A DNA stretch of 64,000 bases from Xenophilus sp003671765 (lineage in GTDB: Bacteria; Pseudomonadota; Gammaproteobacteria; Burkholderiales; Burkholderiaceae_C): assembly GCA_051414805.1 (NCBI GenBank), contig CP166702.1:4712001-4776000 (forward strand), read 5' to 3'. Positions 31,047-39,822 of the stretch are shown piece after piece (the first letter of the stretch is position 1; every line of letters begins with the position of its first letter). The notes under the pieces are model-generated. The model saw nothing but the letters and a program-made list of their open reading frames with translations, searched no databases and was not told where the DNA came from. A program made the position numbers and the translations under genes.

Positions 31047-31463
31047 TCACGGGAGGGTCCTCAGGAATTGTTCAAGGATGATGCAGGCGCTGGCGGCATC
31101 GGCGTCGCGGGCGCCGGCGGCCAGGGCCTCGGTGGTGCTGTAGCGCTCATCGACCTCGTACACCGGCAGCCTGAGGCGCCCATGCAGCTGGCGCGCGAAA
31201 CGCTGCGCGGCGCGCGTGTTGTCGTGTGCGGCGCCGTCGGGGTGGTAAGGGACGCCCACCACCAGCGCGTCGGGCTGCCACTCGCGCACCCGGGCCTCGA
31301 TCTGCGCGAAGCGCGCATCCCCCTGTGCGGCGATCGTGCCCTGCGGGGTGGCGGTCTTCAGCAGTCGGTTGCCGCTGGCGACGCCGGTGCGCTTCTGGCC
31401 GAAATCGAAAGCGAGAAAGCTCTGGAAATGAGGAGGAACGGCGGGGTGGGCGGCATCGGGCAT
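31047..31463 (-). CDS. ruvX: YqgF/RuvX-family Holliday junction resolvase-like protein
   Basis: The 138-residue protein has the RNase H-like fold of YqgF. F-D-F-G-Q-K-R-T-G-V-A near residue 19-29 holds the first catalytic Asp; V-G-V-P-Y-H-P-D-G follows, and E-R-Y-S-T-T-E-A holds a further acidic residue. Members are required for pre-16S rRNA 5' maturation and have been called resolvases. Start could be ATG 31463 or GTG 31478; no clear ribosome binding site decides. It lies 25 bases after yqgE, the common yqgE-yqgF order, and upstream of pyrR. Confidence 0.88.
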   Translation of the reverse strand: MPDAAHPAVPPHFQSFLAFDFGQKRTGVASGNRLLKTATPQGTIAAQGDARFAQIEARVREWQPDALVVGVPYHPDGAAHDNTRAAQRFARQLHGRLRLPVYEVDERYSTTEALAAGARDADAASACIILEQFLRTLP

Positions 31464-31488
31464 GGCCAAAACACTCACAGTGCCAGGC

Positions 31489-32100
31489 TCATGCGTGCCC
31501 CGCCTCGGGCGAGAGCTTCCACGCCTCCAGCCCCAGCAGCGCCAGGGCCTTGTCGTAGCGCTGCTCGACCGGCGTGTCGAAGATCACGGCCGGGTCGGCG
31601 CCGACGGTGAGCCAGCTGTTCTCGGCCAGTTCGGATTCGAGCTGGCCTTCTTCCCAGGCCGCATAGCCCAGCGTGACGAGCACCTTGCGCGGGCCGGAGC
31701 CGGTCGCCATGGCTTCCAGCACGTCCTTCGAGGTGGTCATTTCCAGCCCGCCGGGGATGGTCATGGTCGAGGCGTAGACCGCGTGGTCGGTACCGCCTTC
31801 GGCACCCTCGCCGGTAGCGACCACGGGCTCGTGCAGCACGAAGCCGCGCTCGGTCTGCACCGGGCCGCCCTGGAAGACGGGGGCATCGCCGAGGTCGGGG
31901 CGCGACAGGTGCAGCTCGACCTTCTCGAACAGGCCCCGGAGGTTGATGTCGCTGGGCTTGTTGATGATCAGCCCGAGGGCGCCGCGCTCGCTGTGCTCGC
32001 ACAGGTAGACGACGCTGCGGCTGAAGGAGCGGTCTTCCAGCCCCGGCATCGCGATCAGAAAATGATGCGTGAGGTTGATCGGGGCAGAATCGGACGCCAT
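31489..32100 (-). CDS. YqgE/AlgH family protein (DUF179)
   Basis: The 203-residue protein is of the YqgE/AlgH family, of unknown biochemical role. Family motifs H-F-L-I-A-M-P-G-L (about 12-20), S-V-V-Y-L-C-E-H and L-G-L-I-I-N-K-P (about 28-48), and G-G-P-V-Q are present, with the C-terminal A-A-W-E-E-G-Q-L-E-x-E-L. It starts on the CATG that also starts the divergent photolyase gene, so the two starts overlap by two bases. It precedes ruvX, as in many proteobacteria. Confidence 0.9.
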   Translation of the reverse strand: MASDSAPINLTHHFLIAMPGLEDRSFSRSVVYLCEHSERGALGLIINKPSDINLRGLFEKVELHLSRPDLGDAPVFQGGPVQTERGFVLHEPVVATGEGAEGGTDHAVYASTMTIPGGLEMTTSKDVLEAMATGSGPRKVLVTLGYAAWEEGQLESELAENSWLTVGADPAVIFDTPVEQRYDKALALLGLEAWKLSPEAGHA

Positions 32101-33655
32101 GCCGCCGATTTTACTGGCCGTCGACAAGACCTACCCCAAGGGCCTCATCTGGTTTCGCCGCGACCTGCGGGCGTACGACAACGCGGCGCTCTACCACGCG
32201 CTGCGCAGCTGTCGGCAGGTGCTGTGCGTGTTCGTGTTCGACACCGCCATCCTCGATCCGCTGCCCGGCCAGGACGCCCAGCCACGCGACGACGGCCTGC
32301 GCGCCGACCGCCGCGTGGAGTTCATCCGCGAATCGGTGCTGGCCCTGGGCGCCAAGCTCGAGGCGATGGGCGGCGGCCTGATCGTGCGCCACGGCCGGGC
32401 CGAGGACGAGATTCCCGCACTGGCCCACGCGCTGGACGTGCAGGCGGTGTTCGCCAATCGCGACGACGAGCCGGCCGCGCTCGCGCGCGACGCCCAGGTC
32501 TTCGGCGGCCTGGCCAATGCCGGCGTGAGCTTCCAGACCTTCAAAGACCAGGCCATCTTCGACCGCGACGAGGTCATGACGCAGGCCGGCGCGCCCTACA
32601 CGGTGTTCACGCCCTACAAGCGCGCCTGGCTCGCCAAGCTCGACGATTTCTACCTGCGCGCCTACCCCATCGACCGTCACGCCGACGCGCTGGCGCCGAC
32701 GCCGGAAAGCCACCGTGCCGCGGTGCCGTCGCTGGAGGCGCTGGGCTTCGCGCCCACCAATCTCGGCGAGCTCGAACTGCCGCCCGGCACCGAGGGCGGC
32801 GCCAGGCTGTTCGAGGGCTTCTTCGAGCGCATCGACCGCTACCACGTCGCCCGAGACTACCCGGCCGTGCGCGGCCCCAGCTACCTCGGTGTGCACCTGC
32901 GCTTCGGCACGCTGTCGATCCGCGAACTGGCGGGCACGGCCCACCGCCTCGCACTCGGCGGCAACCAGGGCGCGGCCACCTGGCTCGCCGAGCTGATCTG
33001 GCGCGACTTCTACTTCCAGGTGCTCGCGCATCGGCCGGACGTGGCCGAGGGCAAGAGCTTCCGGCCCGAATACGACCGCATCGCCTGGCACCACGGCAAG
33101 CATGCCGACGGCCTGTTCGCCGCCTGGTGCGCCGGGCGCACCGGCTACCCGCTGGTCGACGCCGCGATGCGGCAGATCAACGAGACGGGCTACATGCACA
33201 ACCGGCTGCGCATGGTGGCCGCGAGCTTCCTGTGCAAGGACCTGGGGCTGGACTGGCGGCGCGGAGAGGCCTACTTCGCCAACCACCTGAACGACTTCGA
33301 GTTCTCGTCCAACAACGGTGGCTGGCAGTGGGCCAGCTCGAGCGGCTGCGACGCGCAGCCCTACTTCCGCATCTTCAACCCGGTGACGCAGAGCGAGCGC
33401 TTCGACCCCGAGGGCAAGTTCATCCGCCGCTACGTGCCCGAGCTGGCGAAGCTGCCCGACAAGCTGATCCACGCGCCGTGGCTGGCTGCGCCGCTTGAAC
33501 TGGAGGCCGCGGGCGTGACGCTGGGCGAGAGCTACCCCAAGCCGGTGGTGGACCATGCCGAGGCGCGGGAGCGCACCCTGCAGCGCTATGCGGTGGTGCG
33601 CAGCGCCGCGCAGGCCGGCAAGCCGGCAGCGCGCAAGGCGCTACAAAAAACGTAG
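32099..33655 (+). CDS. phrB: deoxyribodipyrimidine photo-lyase (class I CPD type)
   Basis: This flavoprotein repairs UV-induced pyrimidine dimers. The 518-residue protein has the N-terminal antenna domain (L-I-W-F-R-R-D-L-R near residue 16) and the C-terminal FAD domain with E-L-I-W-R-D-F-Y, the Trp electron-transfer region and N-N-G-G-W-Q-W-A-S. Its ATG shares the CATG with the divergent yqgE start. No separate promoter or ribosome binding site is visible outside the yqgE coding sequence. The last codons run into a family B repeat. Confidence 0.93.
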   Translation: MPPILLAVDKTYPKGLIWFRRDLRAYDNAALYHALRSCRQVLCVFVFDTAILDPLPGQDAQPRDDGLRADRRVEFIRESVLALGAKLEAMGGGLIVRHGRAEDEIPALAHALDVQAVFANRDDEPAALARDAQVFGGLANAGVSFQTFKDQAIFDRDEVMTQAGAPYTVFTPYKRAWLAKLDDFYLRAYPIDRHADALAPTPESHRAAVPSLEALGFAPTNLGELELPPGTEGGARLFEGFFERIDRYHVARDYPAVRGPSYLGVHLRFGTLSIRELAGTAHRLALGGNQGAATWLAELIWRDFYFQVLAHRPDVAEGKSFRPEYDRIAWHHGKHADGLFAAWCAGRTGYPLVDAAMRQINETGYMHNRLRMVAASFLCKDLGLDWRRGEAYFANHLNDFEFSSNNGGWQWASSSGCDAQPYFRIFNPVTQSERFDPEGKFIRRYVPELAKLPDKLIHAPWLAAPLELEAAGVTLGESYPKPVVDHAEARERTLQRYAVVRSAAQAGKPAARKALQKT

Positions 33656-33700
33656 CTGCCAGCGCCCGCCCTGCGGGCGCTGGCAGCCGATTTGGCTCGG
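33643..33700 (+). repeat. repeat family B copy between phrB and chpA
   Basis: GCTACAAAAAACGTAGCTGC is followed by a perfect 15-bp stem, GCTGCCAGCGCCCGC with GCGGGCGCTGGCAGC, and CGATTTGGCTCGG. It overlaps the end of phrB by 13 bases and lies between two convergent genes, where the strong stem may stop transcription from both sides. Confidence 0.75.
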
Positions 33701-33708
33701 ATCTCCGA

Positions 33709-36700
33709 TCAGGCTTCGAGCGCCGCCTCGGTGGCCGTGAACTGCCGCACCAGGCGCAGCAGTTCCTCTTCGGAGTAGGGCTTGCCCAGGTAGTGGTCCA
33801 CGCCCAGCTGCTTGGCATGCTCGCGATGCTTCTCGGCGATGCGCGAGGTGATCATCACGATCGGCAGGCCTTCCAGCGAGGCATCGGCGCGGATGTTGCG
33901 CGCCAGGTCGAAGCCGTCCATGCGCGGCATCTCGATGTCGGACAGCACGACCGCCGGGCGCTCCTGCTGCAGCCGTTCCAGCGCCTGCAGGCCATCGGCG
34001 GCCAGCGCGACGCGGTAGCCCTCGCGCTGCAGCAGGCGCTGCGTGACGCGGCGCACGGTGATCGAGTCGTCGACCACCAGCACCAGCGGGATCTGCGAAG
34101 GCGCGGCCACGGCGGCCTGCGCCGGCTCGGCCGGTGCGCCTGCCGCAGTCGCCGGTGCCGAGGCCGCCGCGCCGCCCGCCGCCTGCATCTGCAGCGCCTG
34201 CGCGCCATGCAACGCGGCCAGCGCCACCGGGTTGTAGATCAGAGCCACCGCGCCGGAGGCCAGCACCGAGATGCCGGCCATGCCCGGCACGCGGGCCAGC
34301 TGCGGGCCGAGGTTCTTGACCACGACTTCCTGGTTGCCCAGCACTTCGTCCACGTGCAAGGCCACGCGCTGCGCCGCGCTTCGCACCACGACGACGGTGT
34401 TGGTCCTGCCCGGCGCGCGGGTGCTGCGCGAGGAGGCCTGCAGCAGCGCCCCGGCCCAGTAGAAGGGCACCTGCTCGCCGCCGAAGGCGTGGTGCTGCTC
34501 GAGGTAGGCCTTCTCCAGCTCGGCGGCCGAGGTGCGCTGCACCAGTTCGACCAGGTTCGACGGCACGCCGATGGAGGTCTCGCCGGCGCGCAGCATCACC
34601 ACGTGGGTCACCGCTGTGGTCAGCGGCAGCACCAGGCGGAACTCGGTGCCCTGACCGGGCGCGCTGTGGGTCTCGATGCGGCCGCCGAGCGCCGCCACCT
34701 CGGAGCGCACCACGTCCATGCCGATGCCGCGACCCGCGAGTTCGGAGACCTGCGCGGCGGTCGAGAAGCCGGGCTTGAAGATGAGCTCGGCGGTTTCCTC
34801 GTCCGAGAGCGTCTGGCCCGCCTCGACCAGCCCCAGGGCACGGGCGCGCTGGAGGATGCGGTCGCGCTGCAGGCCTGCGCCGTCGTCGCGGAAGCTCACC
34901 GACACGTCGTTGCCTTCGTGCCGCAGGTCGATGGTGATCAGGCCGGCCGGCTCCTTGCCGGCGCGCTCGCGCTCGGCGGCGTCCTCGATGCCGTGGGCCA
35001 CGCAGTTGCGCAGCAGGTGCTCGAAGGCGGGCGTCATGCGGTCGAGCACGCCGCGGTCCATCTCGATCGTGCCGCCGGTGATGTCCAGGCGCACCTGCTT
35101 GCCGGTGTCCTTCGAGGCCTGGCGCACCACGCGGTACAGGCGCTCGGAGATGCCCTCGAACTCCACCATGCGCGTGCGCAGGAGGCCGCGCTGCAGTTCA
35201 CGCGTCTGGCGTGCCTGCGCGGACAGGTCGTCTTCCGTCGCCTGCACCGTCTTCTGCAAGGTGCGCTGCACGGTGGCCACGTCGTTCACCGACTCGGCCA
35301 TCATGCGGGTGAGTTCCTGCACGCGGGTGAAGCGGTCGAACTCCAGGGGGTCGAAGCTCTGCTGCGTGTCCTTGGCCTGGGCCAGGCGCGACTGCATCTG
35401 GCTTTCGGCCTGCACCTCGATGTCGCGCAGCTGCTGCCGCAGGCGGTCCAGGTTGCCCGTGAGGTCCACCAGCGAGCTGCGCAGCTGGCCAATCTCGGCC
35501 TCGAGCCGCGAACGCGTGATGATCACCTCGCCGGCCTGCGCCACGAGGCGGTCGAGCAGGTGGGTGCGGATGCGCACCGTCTGGCCCGAACCGGCGCGCG
35601 CCTGGCTCAACACCAGCGGCGCGGGCCGTGCAAGCGGCGCCGTCGGTGCGTCGGCCGCAGCTTCCGGCGCGATGTCGGGGGCCGTTTCGGTGGTCGCGTC
35701 GGCGGCCGGCCCTGCGGGTCTGGCAGCAGGCACCACGGCGTCGACGACGACGGCAGGCGCCGCGGGCGCGGCCGCCACCGCGGCGGCGGCGCGCTGCGCC
35801 AGCTCGGCCTGACCGGCGCTGTCGGCCGCGCGCAGCGCATCGAAGGTCGCCTGCATCGTGTCGAAGCGACCGATCAGCGCTTCGATGGCGGGGCGCTCTG
35901 CGGCGTCGACGGCGATCGCCTCGATGGCCGACTCCATGCGGTGCGCGCGTTCGCCCAGACGCATGGCGCCGGCCAGGCGCGCACTGCCCTTGAGCGTGTG
36001 CAGCGTGCGCAGCGCCGAGGTGCGCTGGGCGGCGTCCTCCGGCCGCTGGGCCCAGGCGCGCAGCGCGCCTCCCAGCTGGGGCAGCAGTTCCGCGGCTTCT
36101 TCCTCGAACACGGGGAAGAGGTCGGGGTCGACCGCATCGGAGAGGTCGATCGCGTCCTCGGAATCCTCCAGGACCACGTCGCCGGCGGAGGCCACGGGCG
36201 GCTCCGCGGCGCGGACCGGCTCGGGCACCGCGAGGACAGGCGGCTGGGGCTGCGCCGATGCGAGCGCACGCAGCGACTCGAGGACCTCGGCGCTCGGCTC
36301 CTTCAGGAAGCCGGCCGCGAATTGATGCAGCAGGCGGCGCAGCTCGTCGGCGGCGCTCACCAGCGCCGCGCCCTGGGCGGCGGTGCCCGGCCCGAGGTTG
36401 TGCAGGTGCTGCATGGCGGCTTCGAGCAGCCGTGCCATGCCCGACAGCCCATGGAAGCCCACCGTGGCCGAGCTGCCGGCCAGCGAATGGGCCAGGCCGA
36501 TCGTGGCGTCGGGGATGCGCTCGTGCGGCTGCAGCGCCCATTCGCCGACATCGTTCGCGAGCTGGCGCGACCATTCGTCCGCCTCGTTGAGGTAGACGTT
36601 GTAGAGCGCCAGGCCGATGCGCAGCGGACCGATGACCTTGACCTGGTCCTCGGCGCTGACGGGACTCAAGGGGGTGACGGTCGGGACGGCTTCCGGCAGC

Positions 36701-39700
36701 GCTTCGGGTTGCCGTGCGGCCTCGGCGGGCGCCTGCAACACGTCGGGCACCACCTCCGGCTGCGCGTCGATCGCGGACGGCTCGGCCACCGCTTCGTCCT
36801 CGACCTGCACCGAAGGCGCGTCGACGGCTGGCAGCGAGACATCCAAGGCGTCGTCGCGCGTCTCGGGGATCGATGCCGGTGCCTCCGCGCTTTGCGCCTC
36901 GACAGGCTGCGCGGCCTCGCCTTCGGTCGCGACGGGCTCGGACTCGGGCTCGGACCTCGCCGCGGGCGCGTCCAGCTCGAAGGCCGCCAGCGCGGCCTCG
37001 GCGGAAGCCTCGTCGTGCGACGGATCGGCTTTCCAGTCGGCCGGCAGCGCGAAGTCCAGCGGCGCCAACCCGGTCTCGGCCGGTGCGGCCGGCTTCGGGG
37101 CGTCGTTGACGGCGAAGAAGTCGATCGCGTCGCCACCATCAAGCACCTTTGGCAGCGGCGCGGCCTCGCCCTCGTCCATGAACTTGGGCAGGATGTCGGT
37201 GCTGGCGAAGTCGTCGCCGTGCAGCGGCGCATCGACCTCGACCGCTTCCGGCGCCACGGTGGGTTCGGCCGGCGCGGGCGCCAGGCTCAGCTCGAGGTCG
37301 AAATCCAGCTCGGGCAGCGCGGGCACGGCGGGCGGCTCGGCGGCGATCTGCCGCGCCGCCACCGCCAGGGCCGCCGCATCGGGCACGGCCACGGGTGAAG
37401 GGGCCGCCTCGCCGTCGCGCACGGCCTCGGCCGCGGCGCGGAAGGGGCCGGCCTGCCATGAATGGGGCGCGCCGGCGGCGATCGCCTCGACCCACTGGGC
37501 GAAGTCGCGCAGCGCCTTGCCGGTGGCGGCGAGCAGCGCCGGCGTGGCCGGCTGCTGGTCGGCCAGCCAGGTGTTGAGCACCTGCTCGAAGGACCAGGCG
37601 GCTTCGCCGAAGTCCATCAGTCCGACCATCCGCGAGCTGCCCTTGAGCGTGTGGAAGGCGCGGCGCAGCACGGTGAGCTCACCCACGTCGTCGGGCTGCA
37701 CGCCCAGCGCCGACACGGCCGCCAGGCCGTTGTGCAGCACCTCGCGCGCCTCGTCGAGGAAGATGTTCTGGAGGTCGTCCTCCTCCAGCTCGGTGACCTC
37801 GGTGTCGGGCAGCGCCTCCAGCGGCGCCGGCCCAGTGATCTTGCGCGTCCAGCTGTCGGCCGCGCGGCTGAACTCTTCCAGCGGCGACGCCGGCTTGGCG
37901 GACTTCGCGGGCGCAGCGAGCGCCGCCAGCTTGGCGGCGATCTGGGCATCCACCGCCTCGACGCTGAGCACGGTGTCGGTGAGCGGGACCGGCCCCGACG
38001 AGGCCGCGGCCACGCCATCGGCACCGAGGCCGTGGATCGGCGTGCTGTCGTCGACCTGCCGGCCCATCAGCGGCTTGAGCTCGCCGGCATCGGCATCGAA
38101 CACGAAGAGGCGCTTGGCCAGTGCGGGCTGGTAGCCCAGCATGTCAATCAGGAAGCCCAGCGCGCCGAGGTTGTTGCCCAGCGAATCGAAGTCGCGGCTC
38201 TCGTCGGCACCGTCGTTGGCCGTGAGGTGATCGACGTTCTCGCGCATGCGCTGCACGGTCTGCGCCGCCTGCTCCAGGCCCAGCACGGAGAACACGCCGC
38301 GCATCTGCAGCAGCTGGCCGGGCACGGTGCGCAGCAGGCCCTTTTCGTTCGGCCGGCGGAAGAACTGGTCGAGCGATTTCTCGAGCTCGGAGAGGTGCGC
38401 GCGCAGCTCGTCGACCACGGTGCCCATGGTCTGGCGGTCGCTCACGCGGCGGTAGAGCTCCTCCATCCAGGGCTCGAGCGGCTCCGACTTGCCGCCTTCG
38501 CGGGCGCGTTCGATGCGGCCGGCAAGCTGGACGGTGCGCGCGGTGAGCTGCCGGTCCTGGGGGTCGAGGTCCTCGAAAGCCGCTTCCAGGTACAGCACCG
38601 AGGTGGCGACTTCCATCGCGAGCTCGGTCGACGGCGGACGGCCGGAGCGCACCGACGCGTCGACCGCGTGGTTGAGCGCCTGCACCATCGGCCCGCTGGC
38701 CGGATGCAGCTTGCCGAGCGATTCGCCGAGCTGGGCGAAGGTGTCGGCCACCTGCCGCACGCGCGTGATGTCGCCGCCGGACAGCGCCGACCACATTTCC
38801 TTGGCCGTCTCGATGCGCTTGCGCGCCTGCGCCAGCACGACGGGATCGAAGCGGCCGAACTGCGGCGTCGCGTAGTCCACGTGCTCGAGGTTGGAAACCC
38901 CCCAGGCCACGCGCACGGCGCGCAGCAGCGGCGCTTCCTCGCGCGGGGTGGGCACGGCCTGCGCGCAGAAGAAGAGCAGGTCCTGACCCAGGCGGTCGGA
39001 CACCGCGGGATCGCCCCGCGCGAGCGTCGTGTATTGCAGCAGCACGCGCGACGCCGCGCGCTTCACGTAGACGTCGGGCGGCAGCAGCGACAGCGCGAGC
39101 GCCTCGAAGAATCCGGCCGCCAGCATCCAGAAGCTGGTCACCTTGGGCTGCGGCACGCCCAGCCCGAGGCCCACGCACAGCGCGCACAGGCGGCGCGCCG
39201 CCTGGTCGTCGCCGCTCTTGACCACCTTGAGCACGTCGCGGTCGAGATGCGCGCGCACCGCCGGGTCGTAGACCATGGTGCGGTAGGCGCCCGGGCGCGG
39301 CACCTCGGCCCACACCCACGGGTAGATCCACAGGTCCGCGGGGTGCACCCGCTCGTTGCCCACCAGCTCCAGCACGTCACGGTACTGGGGGAACAGCGCG
39401 ACCGGCGACACGGCCTTGCCCGCCAGCACCGCCTGCAGGAAGTCGGTGATGGCGAAGCCCGCTTGGTCGATCTTCTGCACCGCGGCCTCGGTGCAGCGCG
39501 AGGGGTCGTTGATGAAGCTCTGCGCCGCGAACTCCATCGCGCCCAGCACCATGGCCGGCGCCGGGTGGCCCACCAGCTGCAGGGCCCCCACGGCCTGGTG
39601 CAGCTGCTGGCGCGCCATGCGCAGCAGGCCGGTGTCCAGCTCGGGCACCTGGCCGTGCTCGCGGGCATGGCGACGCAGGGACTTGCTCGCGCCTTCGAGC

Positions 39701-39801
39701 GATTTCTGGATCTCGCCGATGACCCAGGCCAGCGGCCCGAGGTCTTCCGTGGCGGGCGCATTGCCCGCGACCGGGGCGGTGACAGGGGGGCGGATCGACA
39801 C
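33709..39801 (-). CDS. chpA: ChpA/PilL hybrid sensor kinase of the pilus chemosensory system
   Basis: This 2030-residue CheA-type hybrid kinase is the core of the Pil-Chp pathway. Three Hpt-type phosphotransfer motifs with His are visible: F-H-T-L-K-G-S-S near residue 717, H-S-L-A-G-S-S near 1110 and L-H-T-L-K-G-S-A near 1270. The dimerisation and ATPase core follows (N-box R-N-C-V-A-H-G near 1600, G-R-G-I-G-M-D), then a CheW-like domain and a C-terminal receiver (V-V-D-D-S near 1910, S-D-I-E-M-P-R). Long Ala/Pro/Glu-rich linkers separate the Hpts. It would phosphorylate PilG and PilH, encoded in the same operon. Confidence 0.93.
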   Translation of the reverse strand: MSIRPPVTAPVAGNAPATEDLGPLAWVIGEIQKSLEGASKSLRRHAREHGQVPELDTGLLRMARQQLHQAVGALQLVGHPAPAMVLGAMEFAAQSFINDPSRCTEAAVQKIDQAGFAITDFLQAVLAGKAVSPVALFPQYRDVLELVGNERVHPADLWIYPWVWAEVPRPGAYRTMVYDPAVRAHLDRDVLKVVKSGDDQAARRLCALCVGLGLGVPQPKVTSFWMLAAGFFEALALSLLPPDVYVKRAASRVLLQYTTLARGDPAVSDRLGQDLLFFCAQAVPTPREEAPLLRAVRVAWGVSNLEHVDYATPQFGRFDPVVLAQARKRIETAKEMWSALSGGDITRVRQVADTFAQLGESLGKLHPASGPMVQALNHAVDASVRSGRPPSTELAMEVATSVLYLEAAFEDLDPQDRQLTARTVQLAGRIERAREGGKSEPLEPWMEELYRRVSDRQTMGTVVDELRAHLSELEKSLDQFFRRPNEKGLLRTVPGQLLQMRGVFSVLGLEQAAQTVQRMRENVDHLTANDGADESRDFDSLGNNLGALGFLIDMLGYQPALAKRLFVFDADAGELKPLMGRQVDDSTPIHGLGADGVAAASSGPVPLTDTVLSVEAVDAQIAAKLAALAAPAKSAKPASPLEEFSRAADSWTRKITGPAPLEALPDTEVTELEEDDLQNIFLDEAREVLHNGLAAVSALGVQPDDVGELTVLRRAFHTLKGSSRMVGLMDFGEAAWSFEQVLNTWLADQQPATPALLAATGKALRDFAQWVEAIAAGAPHSWQAGPFRAAAEAVRDGEAAPSPVAVPDAAALAVAARQIAAEPPAVPALPELDFDLELSLAPAPAEPTVAPEAVEVDAPLHGDDFASTDILPKFMDEGEAAPLPKVLDGGDAIDFFAVNDAPKPAAPAETGLAPLDFALPADWKADPSHDEASAEAALAAFELDAPAARSEPESEPVATEGEAAQPVEAQSAEAPASIPETRDDALDVSLPAVDAPSVQVEDEAVAEPSAIDAQPEVVPDVLQAPAEAARQPEALPEAVPTVTPLSPVSAEDQVKVIGPLRIGLALYNVYLNEADEWSRQLANDVGEWALQPHERIPDATIGLAHSLAGSSATVGFHGLSGMARLLEAAMQHLHNLGPGTAAQGAALVSAADELRRLLHQFAAGFLKEPSAEVLESLRALASAQPQPPVLAVPEPVRAAEPPVASAGDVVLEDSEDAIDLSDAVDPDLFPVFEEEAAELLPQLGGALRAWAQRPEDAAQRTSALRTLHTLKGSARLAGAMRLGERAHRMESAIEAIAVDAAERPAIEALIGRFDTMQATFDALRAADSAGQAELAQRAAAAVAAAPAAPAVVVDAVVPAARPAGPAADATTETAPDIAPEAAADAPTAPLARPAPLVLSQARAGSGQTVRIRTHLLDRLVAQAGEVIITRSRLEAEIGQLRSSLVDLTGNLDRLRQQLRDIEVQAESQMQSRLAQAKDTQQSFDPLEFDRFTRVQELTRMMAESVNDVATVQRTLQKTVQATEDDLSAQARQTRELQRGLLRTRMVEFEGISERLYRVVRQASKDTGKQVRLDITGGTIEMDRGVLDRMTPAFEHLLRNCVAHGIEDAAERERAGKEPAGLITIDLRHEGNDVSVSFRDDGAGLQRDRILQRARALGLVEAGQTLSDEETAELIFKPGFSTAAQVSELAGRGIGMDVVRSEVAALGGRIETHSAPGQGTEFRLVLPLTTAVTHVVMLRAGETSIGVPSNLVELVQRTSAAELEKAYLEQHHAFGGEQVPFYWAGALLQASSRSTRAPGRTNTVVVVRSAAQRVALHVDEVLGNQEVVVKNLGPQLARVPGMAGISVLASGAVALIYNPVALAALHGAQALQMQAAGGAAASAPATAAGAPAEPAQAAVAAPSQIPLVLVVDDSITVRRVTQRLLQREGYRVALAADGLQALERLQQERPAVVLSDIEMPRMDGFDLARNIRADASLEGLPIVMITSRIAEKHREHAKQLGVDHYLGKPYSEEELLRLVRQFTATEAALEA

Positions 39802-39822
39802 GTTGGAACTCGGCGGGCGTTC

